A DNA stretch of 64,000 bases from Enterobacter ludwigii (GCA_023023105.1 CP083824.1:806001-870000); one strand, 5' to 3'. Positions 30,486-40,492 are shown, numbered from the stretch's first letter. Translations and numbers: made by a program. The notes: generated by a model not told the origin, from the letters alone.

Positions 30486-30524
30486 CTGATGCCCTCACCC
30501 CGGCCCTCTCCCATGGGGAGAGGG
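30486..30524 (+). repeat. Dispersed 38-nt element with CCCTCTCCC hairpin (copy B)
   Basis: CTGATGCCCTCACCCCG is followed by CCCTCTCCC, a 3-base loop and GGGAGAGGG. It is nearly the same sequence as copy A at 22877-22914 but in the other orientation. It starts eight bases after the hpt stop codon and lies between convergent hpt and can, where it could act as the transcription end for hpt. Confidence 0.8.
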
Positions 30525-30539
30525 AGACAATCCCCGGCT

Positions 30540-31202
30540 TTATTTATGGTTCACATGCTTAAGCTTGAGGTTGGCAATTCCCGAACGGTAACGCTGTTCC
30601 AGCGTTTCGCGGTTTGTTGCAGTCACTTCCAGATTGCGCAGCAGGCCGTCATGGATACCATACGCCCAGCCGTGGATAGAGACCTTCTGCCCGCGTTTCC
30701 ACGCCGATTGCATAATCGTTGAGTGGCCCAGGTTATAGACCTGCTCCATCACGTTCAGTTCGCAAAGGGTATCCATGCGACGCTCCTGCGGCATTTCGCC
30801 GAGCAGTGAGCTATGTTTGAACCAGATATCGCGGATGTGCAGCAGCCAGTTATCAATGAGCCCCAGCTCCGGGTTCTCGACCGCCGCCTGTACGCCGCCG
30901 CAGCCATAGTGGCCGCAAATAATGATGTGCTCGACTTCCAGAACGTCAACGGCATACTGAACCACAGAAAGACAGTTGAGGTCGGTATGGATCACCAGGT
31001 TGGCGACATTACGGTGAACAAACAGTTCGCCGGGCTCGAGGCCGGTCAGGCGTTCGGCCGGGACGCGGCTGTCGGAACACCCAATCCACAGAAAGCGTGG
31101 ATTCTGGGCTTGCGCCAGTTTTCCAAAAAATCCTGGGTCTTCCTCCACCAGCATTTTTGACCATAGTGCATTGTTGCTGATGAGTGTATCTATGTTGTTC
31201 AT
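30540..31202 (-). CDS. can: Can, beta-class carbonic anhydrase
   Basis: The 220-aa zinc enzyme interconverts CO2 and bicarbonate in the cytoplasm; in E. coli it is essential in air. Zinc ligands are Cys42 and Asp44 (IGCSDSR), and His and Cys of ICGHYGCGG near residues 98-101. Sequence and length match E. coli Can. It is divergent from yadG across 107 bp and convergent with hpt. Confidence 0.97.
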   Translation of the reverse strand: MNNIDTLISNNALWSKMLVEEDPGFFGKLAQAQNPRFLWIGCSDSRVPAERLTGLEPGELFVHRNVANLVIHTDLNCLSVVQYAVDVLEVEHIIICGHYGCGGVQAAVENPELGLIDNWLLHIRDIWFKHSSLLGEMPQERRMDTLCELNVMEQVYNLGHSTIMQSAWKRGQKVSIHGWAYGIHDGLLRNLEVTATNRETLEQRYRSGIANLKLKHVNHK

Positions 31203-31309
31203 GGAGGTTAGCGACCTGTAACCGAGTTATTGCGTTGCGCTACTATAGGGTAACCCGACTTTTAATGAAACCACACAACGTGTGTAAGAACTGAAGGTAA
31301 GTTAAATTC

Positions 31310-32236
31310 ATGGCTATTGCACTGGAGCTTGAGCAGCTTAAAAAAACCTATCCAGGTGGCGTTCAGGCGCTACGCGGGATAGATCTAAAAGTAGAGGCCG
31401 GTGATTTTTACGCGCTTCTGGGACCGAACGGCGCGGGGAAATCCACCACGATCGGTATTATCAGCTCGCTGGTTAATAAAACGTCCGGTCGGGTCAGCGT
31501 CTTTGGTTATGACCTGCAAAAAGACGTGGTGAACGCCAAGCGCCAACTGGGGCTGGTTCCGCAGGAGTTCAACTTTAACCCCTTTGAAACCGTACAACAG
31601 ATTGTAGTGAACCAGGCAGGTTACTACGGCGTTGAGCGCAAAGAGGCGCTTGAGCGCAGCGAAAAGTATCTAAAACAGCTCGATTTGTGGGAAAAGCGTA
31701 ACGAACGTGCGCGGATGTTATCCGGTGGGATGAAGCGCCGTTTGATGATTGCGCGTGCGCTGATGCATGAACCAAAACTGTTGATCCTCGATGAGCCCAC
31801 CGCTGGTGTGGACATCGAACTTCGTCGTTCCATGTGGGGCTTCCTGAAAGATCTTAACGACAAAGGCACCACCATTATTCTGACAACCCATTACCTCGAA
31901 GAAGCCGAAATGCTCTGCCGCAACATCGGTATCATTCAGAATGGCGAGCTGGTGGAAAACACCTCGATGAAAGACCTGCTCTCCAAGCTGAAATCAGAAA
32001 CCTTTATCCTCGACCTGGCGGCGAAAAGCCCGCTGCCAAAACTGGAAGGGTATCAGTATCGTCTGGTGGATACCTCGACGCTGGAAGTGGAAGTGTTGCG
32101 TGAGCAGGGGATTAACAGCGTGTTCTCTCAGCTAAGCGCACAGGGTGTTCAGGTCTTAAGTATGCGTAACAAAGCGAACCGACTGGAAGAGCTGTTTGTC
32201 TCTCTGGTGCAGGATAAACAAGGAGACAAGGCATGA
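31310..32236 (+). CDS. yadG: YadG, ABC transporter ATP-binding protein
   Basis: This 308-aa nucleotide-binding subunit has Walker A GPNGAGKST (near 40), Q-loop, signature LSGGMKRR (near 138) and Walker B LLILDEPTAGVD, followed by the LTTHYLEEAEMLC H-loop region. The C-terminal extension is typical of DrrA-type exporters. It overlaps yadH by four bases (ATGA), giving a coupled exporter of two proteins. Substrate unknown. In E. coli yadG-yadH sits at the same place beside can. Confidence 0.95.
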   Translation: MAIALELEQLKKTYPGGVQALRGIDLKVEAGDFYALLGPNGAGKSTTIGIISSLVNKTSGRVSVFGYDLQKDVVNAKRQLGLVPQEFNFNPFETVQQIVVNQAGYYGVERKEALERSEKYLKQLDLWEKRNERARMLSGGMKRRLMIARALMHEPKLLILDEPTAGVDIELRRSMWGFLKDLNDKGTTIILTTHYLEEAEMLCRNIGIIQNGELVENTSMKDLLSKLKSETFILDLAAKSPLPKLEGYQYRLVDTSTLEVEVLREQGINSVFSQLSAQGVQVLSMRNKANRLEELFVSLVQDKQGDKA

Positions 32237-33003
32237 CGCATCTTTACTGGGTCGCGCTGAAAAGTATCTGGGCGAAAGAGATTAACCGCTTTATGCGCAT
32301 CTGGGTGCAAACCCTGGTGCCGCCGGTGATCACCATGACGCTCTATTTCATCATCTTCGGCAACCTGATTGGCTCCCGTATTGGTGAGATGCACGGTTTT
32401 ACCTATATGCAGTTTATCGTGCCGGGTCTGATCATGATGGCGGTGATCACTAACGCCTATGCCAACGTGGCGTCGTCATTCTTTAGCGCCAAGTTCCAGC
32501 GTAATATTGAAGAGCTGCTGGTCGCGCCTGTGCCAACGCACGTCATTATCGCCGGTTATGTCGGTGGCGGCGTGGCGCGTGGCCTCTGCGTGGGGATTCT
32601 GGTCACGGCGATCTCGCTGTTCTTTGTGCCGTTCCAGGTCCACTCGTGGCTGTTTGTCGCGCTGACGCTGCTCCTGACGGCGATCCTGTTCTCGCTGGCT
32701 GGTCTGCTGAACGCCGTGTTCGCCAAAACGTTTGACGATATTAGCCTGATCCCGACGTTCGTGCTGACGCCACTGACTTATCTGGGTGGGGTATTCTACT
32801 CCCTCACGCTGCTGCCTCCGTTCTGGCAGGCACTGTCGCACCTGAACCCGATTGTGTACATGATCAGCGGCTTCCGCTTTGGCTTCCTTGGCATTACCGA
32901 TGTGCCGCTGTTTACCACGGTGGCGGTGCTGGTGGTGTTTATCCTCTTCTTCTATCTGCTGTGCTGGTATTTGATCCAGCGCGGGCGCGGTCTTCGCAGC
33001 TAA
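32233..33003 (+). CDS. yadH: YadH, ABC-2 type transporter permease
   Basis: The 256-aa membrane protein has about six transmembrane segments and the ABC-2 signature near residues 175-215 (LTPLTYLGGVFYSLTLLPPFWQALSHLNPI). It partners with YadG as an efflux-type ABC exporter; the substrate is not known. Translation restarts within the yadG stop (ATGA). A GC-rich hairpin (33009-33036) follows. Confidence 0.95.
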   Translation: MTHLYWVALKSIWAKEINRFMRIWVQTLVPPVITMTLYFIIFGNLIGSRIGEMHGFTYMQFIVPGLIMMAVITNAYANVASSFFSAKFQRNIEELLVAPVPTHVIIAGYVGGGVARGLCVGILVTAISLFFVPFQVHSWLFVALTLLLTAILFSLAGLLNAVFAKTFDDISLIPTFVLTPLTYLGGVFYSLTLLPPFWQALSHLNPIVYMISGFRFGFLGITDVPLFTTVAVLVVFILFFYLLCWYLIQRGRGLRS

Positions 33004-33008
33004 CCGTC

Positions 33009-33036
33009 TGCCCGGCGACATTCTGTTTGCCGGGCA
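33009..33036 (+). terminator. Probable terminator after yadH
   Basis: TGCCCGGC and GCCGGGCA form an 8-bp stem over a 12-base loop six bases beyond the yadH stop. The tail is CTTTCTTT rather than a clean T-run, so strength is uncertain. Confidence 0.55.
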
Positions 33037-33107
33037 CTTTCTTTGACAGTTATCACCCAAAGCGAACCTTCACTCCGCTAAACTACTTGCCTGCTAAGGA
33101 GAGAGTT

Positions 33108-33548
33108 ATGTTGGGATGGGTGATTACCTGCCACGATGAACGGGCGCAGGACATGCTGGATAAGCTTGAAGCCAAATTTGGCCCGCTGGCGCAATGCCGG
33201 GCGGTAAATTACTGGCGTGGATTGAGCACCAACATGCTCAGCCGCATGATGTGCGATGCCCTGCATGAAACCGACACCGGTGATGGCGTGATTTTTTTGA
33301 CCGATAAATCGGGCGCGGCGCCTTACCGCGCAGCCGCATTGCTGAGCCATAAGCATGATTGCTGTGAGGTGATCTCGGGCATCAGCCTTCCATTACTGAA
33401 AATGATGTATCCGCAGCGTGAAACGTTAACCAGTGCCGGATTCCGTGACGCTATTGTTGTGCAGGGCGCACCGGAAGTCAGCAGCTTGTGGCATCAGCAG
33501 CAAAAAAATCCTCCTTTCGTCCTGCTTCATGACCTGTATAAGAATTAA
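33108..33548 (+). CDS. yadI: YadI, PTS EIIA component-like protein (mannose family)
   Basis: The 146-aa protein has the EIIA-Man fold pattern: MLGWVITCHDERAQDML with the putative phosphorylatable His9, then IFLTDKSGAAPYRAAALLS. It matches E. coli YadI in position and length. No EIIB, EIIC or EIID gene is nearby, so its phosphorylation partner and role are unknown. The start has SD AAGGAGAG. It is independent of the yadGH operon because a hairpin lies between. Confidence 0.9.
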   Translation: MLGWVITCHDERAQDMLDKLEAKFGPLAQCRAVNYWRGLSTNMLSRMMCDALHETDTGDGVIFLTDKSGAAPYRAAALLSHKHDCCEVISGISLPLLKMMYPQRETLTSAGFRDAIVVQGAPEVSSLWHQQQKNPPFVLLHDLYKN

Positions 33549-33612
33549 ACGTTGGTATTGATGTCGCTTTTGCTACAATGGCATAAGTATTTCCGCTTCG
33601 AATAAGACCCTC

Positions 33613-34860
33613 ATGTTCACGCGTATTGTTTTCCTGTTATTGATGTTCGTGTCTGGCATTTCTTCTGCCAGTTTACTCAGTCAGCAAAGCCTGCCTGCTC
33701 AATATATGCAAACCACCGAAGATGCGGCGATCTGGGCGCAGGTGGGGAACAGCGTCATTAATGTTGGCAATGTGCGCGCGGGGCAAATCCTGGCCGTCGT
33801 ACCTGCGGCGGCGGATTACTACGAATTTCGCTTCGGTTTTGGCACGGGTTTTATCGACAAGGGGCACCTTGAGCCGGTTCAGGGGAAACAGCGCGTTGAG
33901 GACAGCCTTGGCGATCTGAATAAACCGCTGAGCAATCAGAACCTCATTACCTGGAAAGACACGCCGATCTATAACGCGCCCTCCAGTGGTAGCGCGCCGT
34001 TCGGGACGTTAAGCGCCAATCTTCGCTACCCTATACTGAACAAGCTTAAGGACCGTCTGAACCAGACCTGGTTCCAGATCCGCATCGGCAACCGTCTGGC
34101 ATGGGTCAGCAGCCTGGATGCACAGGAAGACAACGGTATTCCGGTTATTACTTACCACCATATTTTGCGTGATGAAGAGAACACCCGTTTTCGTCATACC
34201 TCCACAACCACCAGCGTGCGTGCCTTTAACAACCAGATGACCTGGCTTCGCGACCAGGGCTACACCACCCTGACCATGTACCAGCTGGAAGGGTACGTAC
34301 GAAATAAAATGAACCTACCCGCAAAGGCCGTGGTGATCACCTTCGATGACGGGCTGAAGTCCGTGAACCGCTATGCTTACCCGATCCTGAAAGAGTATGG
34401 ATTTAAGGCGACTGCATTTATCATTTCGTCACGCATTAAGCGCCAGCCGCAGAAATGGGCGCCAAAATTCCTGCAGTTTATGAGCGTGTCGGAGCTGGAT
34501 CAGATGCATGACGTGTTCGACTATCAGTCTCACACGCATTTTCTGCACCGCGTTGACGTCAACCATCAGCCCATTTTACTGAGCCGCAGCTACCACAATA
34601 TTTTGTTTGATTTTAAGCGCTCACGACGCGACCTGGCGCAGTTTAACCCGCACGTGCTTTACCTCTCATATCCGTTTGGTGGCTACGACGAGAAGGCGAT
34701 AAAAGCGGCGAACGATGCAGGGTTCCACCTGGCAGTGACGACGGTAAGGGGAAAGGTGAAACCGGGAGATAATCCGTTCTTACTGAAACGCCTGTACATC
34801 TTAAGAACCGATTCGCTGGAGACGATGTCGCGGCTGATCAGTAATCAGCCGCAGGGGTGA
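33613..34860 (+). CDS. yadE: YadE, exported polysaccharide deacetylase family protein
   Basis: The 415-aa product has a signal peptide ([19 protein letters not shown]), an SH3-like N-terminal region up to about residue 175, and a NodB-type deacetylase domain. The metal/catalytic motifs are [11 protein letters not shown] and the [10 protein letters not shown] region; the family usually uses a TFDDG Asp pair and HxxxH. It probably deacetylates an N-acetylated surface polysaccharide, but the substrate is unknown. Its stop codon abuts the stop of the convergent fimbrial adhesin with no base between, an unusually tight junction. Confidence 0.92.
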   Translation: MFTRIVFLLLMFVSGISSASLLSQQSLPAQYMQTTEDAAIWAQVGNSVINVGNVRAGQILAVVPAAADYYEFRFGFGTGFIDKGHLEPVQGKQRVEDSLGDLNKPLSNQNLITWKDTPIYNAPSSGSAPFGTLSANLRYPILNKLKDRLNQTWFQIRIGNRLAWVSSLDAQEDNGIPVITYHHILRDEENTRFRHTSTTTSVRAFNNQMTWLRDQGYTTLTMYQLEGYVRNKMNLPAKAVVITFDDGLKSVNRYAYPILKEYGFKATAFIISSRIKRQPQKWAPKFLQFMSVSELDQMHDVFDYQSHTHFLHRVDVNHQPILLSRSYHNILFDFKRSRRDLAQFNPHVLYLSYPFGGYDEKAIKAANDAGFHLAVTTVRGKVKPGDNPFLLKRLYILRTDSLETMSRLISNQPQG

Positions 34861-35934
34861 TTATTCGTACGTCAGGGTGAACGTGCCCACAGCACTGAAC
34901 GCACCGGATTTAATGGTATTTCCGTCTGCTTCTAGTCTGGCGATAAAATTAAAATTCCTTACCGCAGGTAAGTTAGCGTCTGTCTGTACAAAAGCTGAAT
35001 TCGAATCGTTAGGAATAAGCTGTTGGTTATTCGCGTCGATAATTTTCACTCCAGCCCCTGCCGCAGCGTTACTGGACAATGTATTGGCAAGCAGCTTTTT
35101 TGCACCGCCAGTGATCTTTGATGTCGACAGTTTCGTCGTGAATTTCGCCACGCTGGTGCAGTTACTGACCTGCACGGCAAACGGGACATCGCGTGTCTGG
35201 TTCTTTTGAATATCGGAAACAAAATAGTCACCCAGTTCTACGGTATTTCCCCCATCTGCCAAGGTGACAACATCACAAGTTGGCAGAACGAGCGGGATCT
35301 GAAAAGTATCTTCGGTAACTTTAAAATACCATGGGCGGTTATTAGAGTCGTTTGGATCCCCGAGCCCCATTAGCCCTAATGTTCCGGCAACGGGTTTGAT
35401 GACGCTAACTTTATTCGGGTTGCCGTTGTAAGCAGATGTTTGCCACAGTTGAATTTTGGCATTAACCCATTTGCCATCCCAGTTGCTGGGGACGTTATTC
35501 ACATAGAGCTCTTTATAGGCCGTTGTATTGGTGCCAAAAACGTGGCCAATGCCATCCACTGTTTCGATATTCACCGTGTAGACAATGCCCGGGATATTGG
35601 TTTGAAACGTTCCGTCCTGATACAGAGAACCAGCATAGACGGAAGGATCGGTCATCCCCCATTCACTGGTGCCGTCGTTACCTAAACTACAGCCAATCTG
35701 GATACCTGGCGAAATATCTGTAGTAAATTGCATTAAAAATGTCCCTCCCGTGCTTGGGCGTGGGGCCGCGCGAGCTGGGCCACTGGTAGGGCCATTTACT
35801 AATGTTGTTGTCCCACCATAGCCATTTCCAAAACGGCATTCGGTCGCTCCCCAGGCTGAGGTGGCAGAAAACAGCACGCCGAAAAGCGACATCGTGATTA
35901 TTGATTTTTTATTTAAACATCCTGTCATGGTCAT
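34861..35934 (-). CDS. Fimbrial tip adhesin, two-domain
   Basis: The 357-aa last gene of a chaperone-usher fimbrial operon. A signal peptide ends near AWG (residue 29). An N-terminal domain (about 30-215) shows no recognised receptor specificity, and a C-terminal pilin domain (about 220-357) has the Cys pair and the terminal tyrosine motif (LTYE) used for chaperone binding. Roughly double pilin length marks it as the tip adhesin (YadC/StiH position). The start has only a short AGG upstream; an ATG two codons later is possible. It is intact, but without a functional usher it is unlikely to be displayed. Confidence 0.85.
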   Translation of the reverse strand: MTMTGCLNKKSIITMSLFGVLFSATSAWGATECRFGNGYGGTTTLVNGPTSGPARAAPRPSTGGTFLMQFTTDISPGIQIGCSLGNDGTSEWGMTDPSVYAGSLYQDGTFQTNIPGIVYTVNIETVDGIGHVFGTNTTAYKELYVNNVPSNWDGKWVNAKIQLWQTSAYNGNPNKVSVIKPVAGTLGLMGLGDPNDSNNRPWYFKVTEDTFQIPLVLPTCDVVTLADGGNTVELGDYFVSDIQKNQTRDVPFAVQVSNCTSVAKFTTKLSTSKITGGAKKLLANTLSSNAAAGAGVKIIDANNQQLIPNDSNSAFVQTDANLPAVRNFNFIARLEADGNTIKSGAFSAVGTFTLTYE

Positions 35935-36001
35935 AAACCTGAATATTCTCTTCCTGTGATGGGCAATACCAGAACTCTGCGGTTTAACGCTGGTCCGGGG
36001 A

Positions 36002-36625
36002 TTATTCGTAAATCACACTCACCAGTACATTGCTGGTGACGCGTCCTGACGTCACCTGACCAATATTCTGGTAACGAGCATAAAAGGCGTAATCGGTTAA
36101 GTACGCGAAACTATTTTGCTTTGAGGTAACGTCAAAGATGACATCAGAACTGCCATCCTGACTTAAAACATTCTGATGGAATGCGTCTGAAAAGATGACA
36201 ATACCGACATTTTTCGCGCCATCACTCTCTTGCTCTTTATCATTAGCAAATACCTGTTTATTCCCCTGAGCCAGAGAACCTGATTGCGGTGAAAAATTGA
36301 AATGCAATTTGCTTGCTGCACCACTGGCAATATCATCACAATCTGTCACTTGCACAGTGAAGCGCGTTCCACCCGCATCCTGGGTTGCATTGTATTTATT
36401 ACTGCCATCGGTATTGAAAAACCAGCTGCGGGGAACCACCGGCAACTGAACCTGGCCGCCGTCAGACACGTTAATTTTGCAGGTATTGGCGACAATATTG
36501 GCTCTGATATTAACGTCCATCCATGCCCCATCCGCATGGGATGAGGCAGGGATCAGCAAACCTGAAATAACGGCCAGCAGCAGCCTGTATTTTTTTATAA
36601 ATAACGGTGTATTTCGCATCGTCAA
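36002..36625 (-). CDS. Minor fimbrial subunit
   Basis: This 207-aa exported pilin has a signal peptide ending near SSHA and cysteines in ANTCKINV and TDCDD. The length, beta-rich mature domain and C-terminal SVIYE fit the fimbrial protein family. It lies between the adhesin gene and another minor pilin, as yadK does in E. coli. Probably part of the fibrillum linking adhesin to shaft. Confidence 0.85.
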   Translation of the reverse strand: MTMRNTPLFIKKYRLLLAVISGLLIPASSHADGAWMDVNIRANIVANTCKINVSDGGQVQLPVVPRSWFFNTDGSNKYNATQDAGGTRFTVQVTDCDDIASGAASKLHFNFSPQSGSLAQGNKQVFANDKEQESDGAKNVGIVIFSDAFHQNVLSQDGSSDVIFDVTSKQNSFAYLTDYAFYARYQNIGQVTSGRVTSNVLVSVIYE

Positions 36626-36647
36626 GCTACCGCCTGTTCTTTATGAC

Positions 36648-37199
36648 TTATTGATAGGTGACCAGAAACGTGACAGGCGAAGTAACCGACCCTGTAGTGA
36701 CATCGGCAACGGTCTTACCGTCAGCGACCACAATGCGCGAACTCAAATTATAGGTCGCGGTGCCAGACGAAATAGTCACGGTTTCGGTTTGCGGTGATTT
36801 ACAGCTCAACTGGGTACCCGTCGCTGAATCCCCATTCCACAGTTCAAATGCCGTATTGTTATTTGCGCCAAAGTTCAGGCTAGACGCGGAAGAACAACTG
36901 CCACCTGCGCCAGTGGTTGCTCTGATTGCTGCCGTTCTCACACCTGCACAACCGGTGAAGGCGATTTTGAACGCCTCTTCGCGGGTTTTATTGGCCAGGT
37001 CGGATTTGAAGACGTCACCAAAACTAATCTGCGATGTTGGCGAGCCAGAGGCATCCTGCACCTGAGCGCTACAGGTTCCCGCTTCAATGGTGGTGTTAAA
37101 GGTGGCTGAAACACTGCTCGTCCCGGTAATGGTTGCAGACGCGGCTGTGGATACGAATCCCAGAACAGAGAGGGCAAAGATCGTAGGTTTAAATTCCAT
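36648..37199 (-). CDS. Minor fimbrial subunit
   Basis: The 183-aa pilin starts MEFKPTIFALSVLGFVSTAASA; this ATG is chosen because it gives a proper signal peptide and an SD (AGAACC region) lies upstream. Cys pair at TCSAQ and FTGCAG, and the C-terminal LVTYQ differs slightly from the YE ending of its neighbours. Spacing of 22 bp to the next gene downstream supports one operon. Specific role (adaptor, linker) unknown. Confidence 0.84.
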   Translation of the reverse strand: MEFKPTIFALSVLGFVSTAASATITGTSSVSATFNTTIEAGTCSAQVQDASGSPTSQISFGDVFKSDLANKTREEAFKIAFTGCAGVRTAAIRATTGAGGSCSSASSLNFGANNNTAFELWNGDSATGTQLSCKSPQTETVTISSGTATYNLSSRIVVADGKTVADVTTGSVTSPVTFLVTYQ

Positions 37200-37224
37200 T
37201 ATAGGTTCTCCGTTTTCTGTCTGG

Positions 37225-37806
37225 TTATTCGTAATAGAAGTTAAAAGTGGCGACGGCGCTGAACTGACCTGTCGTTGCACTATCTGCCTGGGTTTCTACC
37301 AGTTTGGCGGTTAAAGGCACTTCTTTTGCGGTGATTTCACCCGGGGTCCAGACAATACGTTTGCTGTCATCTGTCGAGTTGATCTCAAAAGGCGTGGTCG
37401 GTGCCGAACTGCGTGCAATCGATACCCCAACATAACTGGCTCCGCCAGATGTCGCGGTAATGCCGTTGGCAATGGCCGTTTTCATTAGATTTGACACTGA
37501 GCCGCTTACAGTTGTTTTCAGTGAAGTGAGGCTGGATGGACACTCCGTCAGCACCAGTTTGAAATCAGTTGTTGCTGTACCTGCCGCAATCGTATCAATA
37601 CGGGTTTTTCCGCTGGTTCCGAGCGTAATCGTGTTGTTTTTGCCGTTACCGGTTCCGCCACTGATGGCCATATCACAGGTCGTTTCCCGGATATTGGCCG
37701 TGAAGGTTACGTCGAGATTATCCGCAGCCTGGGCATAGCCACAGGTAACAGACAAGAGCGTTGCTGCATAAATGCAGCGAACGAAATGATTCAAAGTGAA
37801 CGTCAT
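37225..37806 (-). CDS. Minor fimbrial subunit
   Basis: This 193-aa exported pilin has a signal peptide ending CGYAQA, mature ADNLDVTFTANIRETTCDM, a second Cys in LTECPSS, and C-terminus FNFYYE with the penultimate Tyr for chaperone interaction. It is directly downstream of the usher, as yadM is in E. coli. Similar in plan to the major pilin at 42079 but shorter and divergent, so it is taken as minor. Confidence 0.85.
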   Translation of the reverse strand: MTFTLNHFVRCIYAATLLSVTCGYAQAADNLDVTFTANIRETTCDMAISGGTGNGKNNTITLGTSGKTRIDTIAAGTATTDFKLVLTECPSSLTSLKTTVSGSVSNLMKTAIANGITATSGGASYVGVSIARSSAPTTPFEINSTDDSKRIVWTPGEITAKEVPLTAKLVETQADSATTGQFSAVATFNFYYE

Positions 37807-37833
37807 GAGTGAAAACTCCCTGTTATAGATGAA

Positions 37834-39724
37834 TTACATCCGGCAAAGTTGATGAGTTAAAAGCGTGGTCAGACCCGCTTTCTGTGCATTGGGTTGAATC
37901 TGATAATGCACATTACAGGCACTTTGCTGCCCGTTTCCCCAGACAACCCTGAGCGTGCCTTTGTCTTCGATACCGCGAACATAGGCTTGTCCTGCCTGGC
38001 CCACGCTGCCGACAATCTCTCCTTTCTCGCTCAGCACGTCGGCGCCGAGAGGGATGAAGCCGTTATCAGAACGCTGGAGTTCAAGTACTGCCGAACGACC
38101 TTCGTCGGTTTCGAAATTCACCAGCACCACGGCACCGCTACGCGGTACGGCAACCGTACTGGTATTTTTCACTTCAACGTCGGCACTCATGGTGCTGGTA
38201 TCGAGACCGATACGGTTTTCACGGTAGGCGGAAAGATAAGGCATGATGGCGTAACCTGAATTACCGATCTCACCGTCGCCGTTGCTCAGACGTGCTCCTT
38301 TTGCGCCACTGGCTTTAATCAGTGCCAGCGAATCGGTATCACTGATACTGCCTGGCGCCAGAGTGATCCCACCGGAATGCAACAACATGCCGCCGCTGTA
38401 GCTGGCAGAATATTGTTGCTGGTTGTCATCGCTCGCTGAGGCAGAAAGGCTTAGCGGACCATAAGGGCTGTTATAACTGCCGTAGCCGCTGATCTGATTG
38501 AGCGTACTCTCATCCGTGCGGCTATTGCTGCTCGTCACGCTGTAGTTGAAGCGGTTGTCCTCGGTATTGCCGTTTGCGGTGGTATTGAGACTCGTACTGC
38601 CTTTGAAATCAGAGTTCAGACCCACGTTAACGCTGTTGAAACCGGCAGGGCGTTTACCCGTACCAAACAGCGCATCGAACGGCAGGCTGACGTTGAGGTA
38701 AACGCTGTCTTCCTGTTCACCAAATTCATCATAAGTACGCTGCAAGGAGACGCTGTAACTGCCATAGGTAAAGGCGTTGCTATAACCCACGGTATAGTTA
38801 GAGCTTGAACGGCTGCCATCCCAGTAATCCTGCCAGCTACCGTTGATGTACATCGAACCATAATCCACTTTGCCAGTGCGTAGCGGCTGGCTGATGTTGA
38901 CCTGAATTTGGTTTTTCATACGCTGGAAGGTGCTATACACATCCTCGCTATTACTGCCGGGTTTCAGTTGCTGATCGCGATACTTCACGCGATCGGCCAG
39001 TGAGGCCGCATCGTGCAAGCTGAGGTAGTCTTCCGTGGAGAAGCGGTAGGCTGCCACGTTTAATGACGTATCCGTTGCCGAGAGCATCTTACTGAAGGAG
39101 AGTCGATAACTCTGGCCTGTCAGCGTACGAAGCCCGTCGATATCTGCGCTGGAGTGGGTAACATCCAGTGCAAATGCACCGATCTCAGTGTTCATGGCAA
39201 GACCTGCGAGGCCCGCGTAAAAACCGGTGTCCATATATTGCAGGCCGGTATACCCGGTGAAGGTATTGTTCAGCCCGTAATAGAGGGTGGCATAAGCCAC
39301 TTTTGGTGAGTCATGCAATGAATCGTCATGCAATTCGCCGGCACCAACATCCCAACGTGCGAAGCCCGGACGTAACATTTGAGTCACGGATGAATACGGG
39401 ACCGAGAAAGATCGCTTGCTGCCATCGGCTTCCTCGATAGTCACCAGCAGGTCGTTGCCGTAGCCTGTGGTGCTGAGATCGGAAATCTCAAATGCACCCG
39501 GTGGCACGGTGGTTTCATAAATCTTGTTCCCGCTTTGCGTCACAGAGACACGGGCGTTGCTGTTTGCTACACCACGGATGACAGGCGCATAGTTAGATAG
39601 CCCGTTCGGCAGCATGCGATCATCGTTATAAAGACGTAAACCGCGCAGGCCGATCGAGTCGAATGCGTCACCGCGAGTATAAGAGTCGCCAATCAGCATT
39701 TGGGCTTTAAGCGGCGTGATATCT
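37834..39724 (-). pseudogene. Fimbrial outer-membrane usher, C-terminal fragment (disrupted by IS1)
   Basis: About 630 codons of an HtrE/PapC-family usher, covering most of the 24-strand barrel, the plug, and the C-terminal periplasmic domains (ending THQLCRM). The N-terminal part lies at 40493-41198 on the other side of an IS1. Removing the 768-bp IS1 and one 8-bp target copy restores a single frame (...QRDITPLKAQMLIGD...) of 862 aa, close to the E. coli HtrE length, so the gene was intact until the insertion. A methionine codon inside the IS border could give a spurious start, but the fragment has no signal peptide and cannot be exported as an usher. Confidence 0.93.
39717..39724 (+). repeat. 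IS1 target-site duplication, left copy
   Basis: TGATATCT immediately left of the IS1 is repeated at 40493-40500 immediately right of it. An 8-bp duplication is within the range for IS1 (usually 9 bp) and shows a simple transposition with no later rearrangement. Confidence 0.92.
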
Positions 39725-39779
39725 GGTAATGGTGCCAACTTACTGATTTAGTGTATGATGGTGTTTTTGAGGTGCTCCA

Positions 39780-40055
39780 GTGGCTTCTGTTTCTATCAGC
39801 TGTCCCTCCTGTTCAGCTACTGAAGGCGTGGTGCGTAACGGTAAAAGTACTGCCGGACATCAGCGCTATCTCTGCTCTCACTGCCGTAAAACATGGCAGC
39901 TACAGTTCACTTACACCGCTTCTCAACCCGGTACGCATCAGAAAATCATTGATATGGCCATGAATGGCGTCGGATGTCGCGCCAGTGCACGCATTATGGG
40001 CGTTGGCCTCAACACGATTTTACGACACTTAAAAAACTCAGGCCGCAGTCGGTAA
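39780..40055 (+). CDS. insA: InsA, IS1 repressor / N-terminal part of transposase
   Basis: This 91-aa protein has an N-terminal zinc-finger (CPSC ... CSHC) and a helix-turn-helix ([24 protein letters not shown]). InsA alone binds the IS ends and represses; a -1 frameshift at AAAAAAC (40031-40037) fuses it to InsB to make the active transposase. Intact, near-identical to other IS1 copies. Confidence 0.96.
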   Translation: MASVSISCPSCSATEGVVRNGKSTAGHQRYLCSHCRKTWQLQFTYTASQPGTHQKIIDMAMNGVGCRASARIMGVGLNTILRHLKNSGRSR

Positions 40056-40477
40056 ACTCACGCATACAACCGGGCAGTGACGTCATTGTTTGCGCGGAAA
40101 TGGACGAACAGTGGGGTTACGTCGGCGCTAAATCACGCCAGCGCTGGTTGTTTTACGCGTATGACAGGATACGGAGGACGGTTGTGGCGCACGTATTCGG
40201 TGAACGCACGTTGGCCACGCTGGAGCGTCTTCTGGGCCTGCTGTCGGCCTTTGAGGTCGTGGTATGGATGACGGATGGCTGGCCGCTGTATGAATCACGC
40301 CTGAAGGGAGAACTGCACGTTATCAGCAAGCGATATACGCAGCGCATTGAGCGGCATAACCTGAATCTGAGGCAGCATCTGGCAAGGCTGGGCAGGAAGT
40401 CACTGTCGTTCTCAAAATCGGTGGAGCTGCATGACAAAGTCATCGGGCATTATCTGAACATAAAACACTATCAGTAA
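39974..40477 (+). CDS. insB: InsB, IS1 transposase catalytic part (expressed as InsAB' by frameshift)
   Basis: The overlapping -1 frame contains the DDE transposase domain: [34 protein letters not shown] and [21 protein letters not shown]. It is 167 aa if read alone; the active product begins as InsA and slips at the A6C heptamer. No stop or frameshift damages it, so the element may still move. Confidence 0.95.
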   Translation: MSRQCTHYGRWPQHDFTTLKKLRPQSVNSRIQPGSDVIVCAEMDEQWGYVGAKSRQRWLFYAYDRIRRTVVAHVFGERTLATLERLLGLLSAFEVVVWMTDGWPLYESRLKGELHVISKRYTQRIERHNLNLRQHLARLGRKSLSFSKSVELHDKVIGHYLNIKHYQ

Positions 40478-40492
40478 GTTGGAGTCATTACC

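Larger units (their letters stand above)
39725..40492 (+). mobile_element. IS1-family insertion sequence, complete, 768 bp
   Basis: Exactly 768 bp with 23-bp terminal inverted repeats, GGTAATGGTGCCAACTTACTGAT-type left end (39725-39747) and matching right end (40470-40492), 20 of 23 positions equal. It encodes InsA and InsB with an A6C slippage site at 40031-40037. It is inserted in the fimbrial usher in the opposite orientation and flanked by the 8-bp repeat TGATATCT. It carries no passenger genes and appears functional. Confidence 0.98.

Noticed and set aside
33004..33107. Extended yadI starting within yadH
   Set aside because: The extension overlaps the end of yadH and the hairpin; the ATG at 33108 has a strong SD and gives the family length.
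39751..39963. Extra short frame at the left end of the IS1
   Set aside because: It is a different-frame reading of insA; IS1 has only insA and insB.
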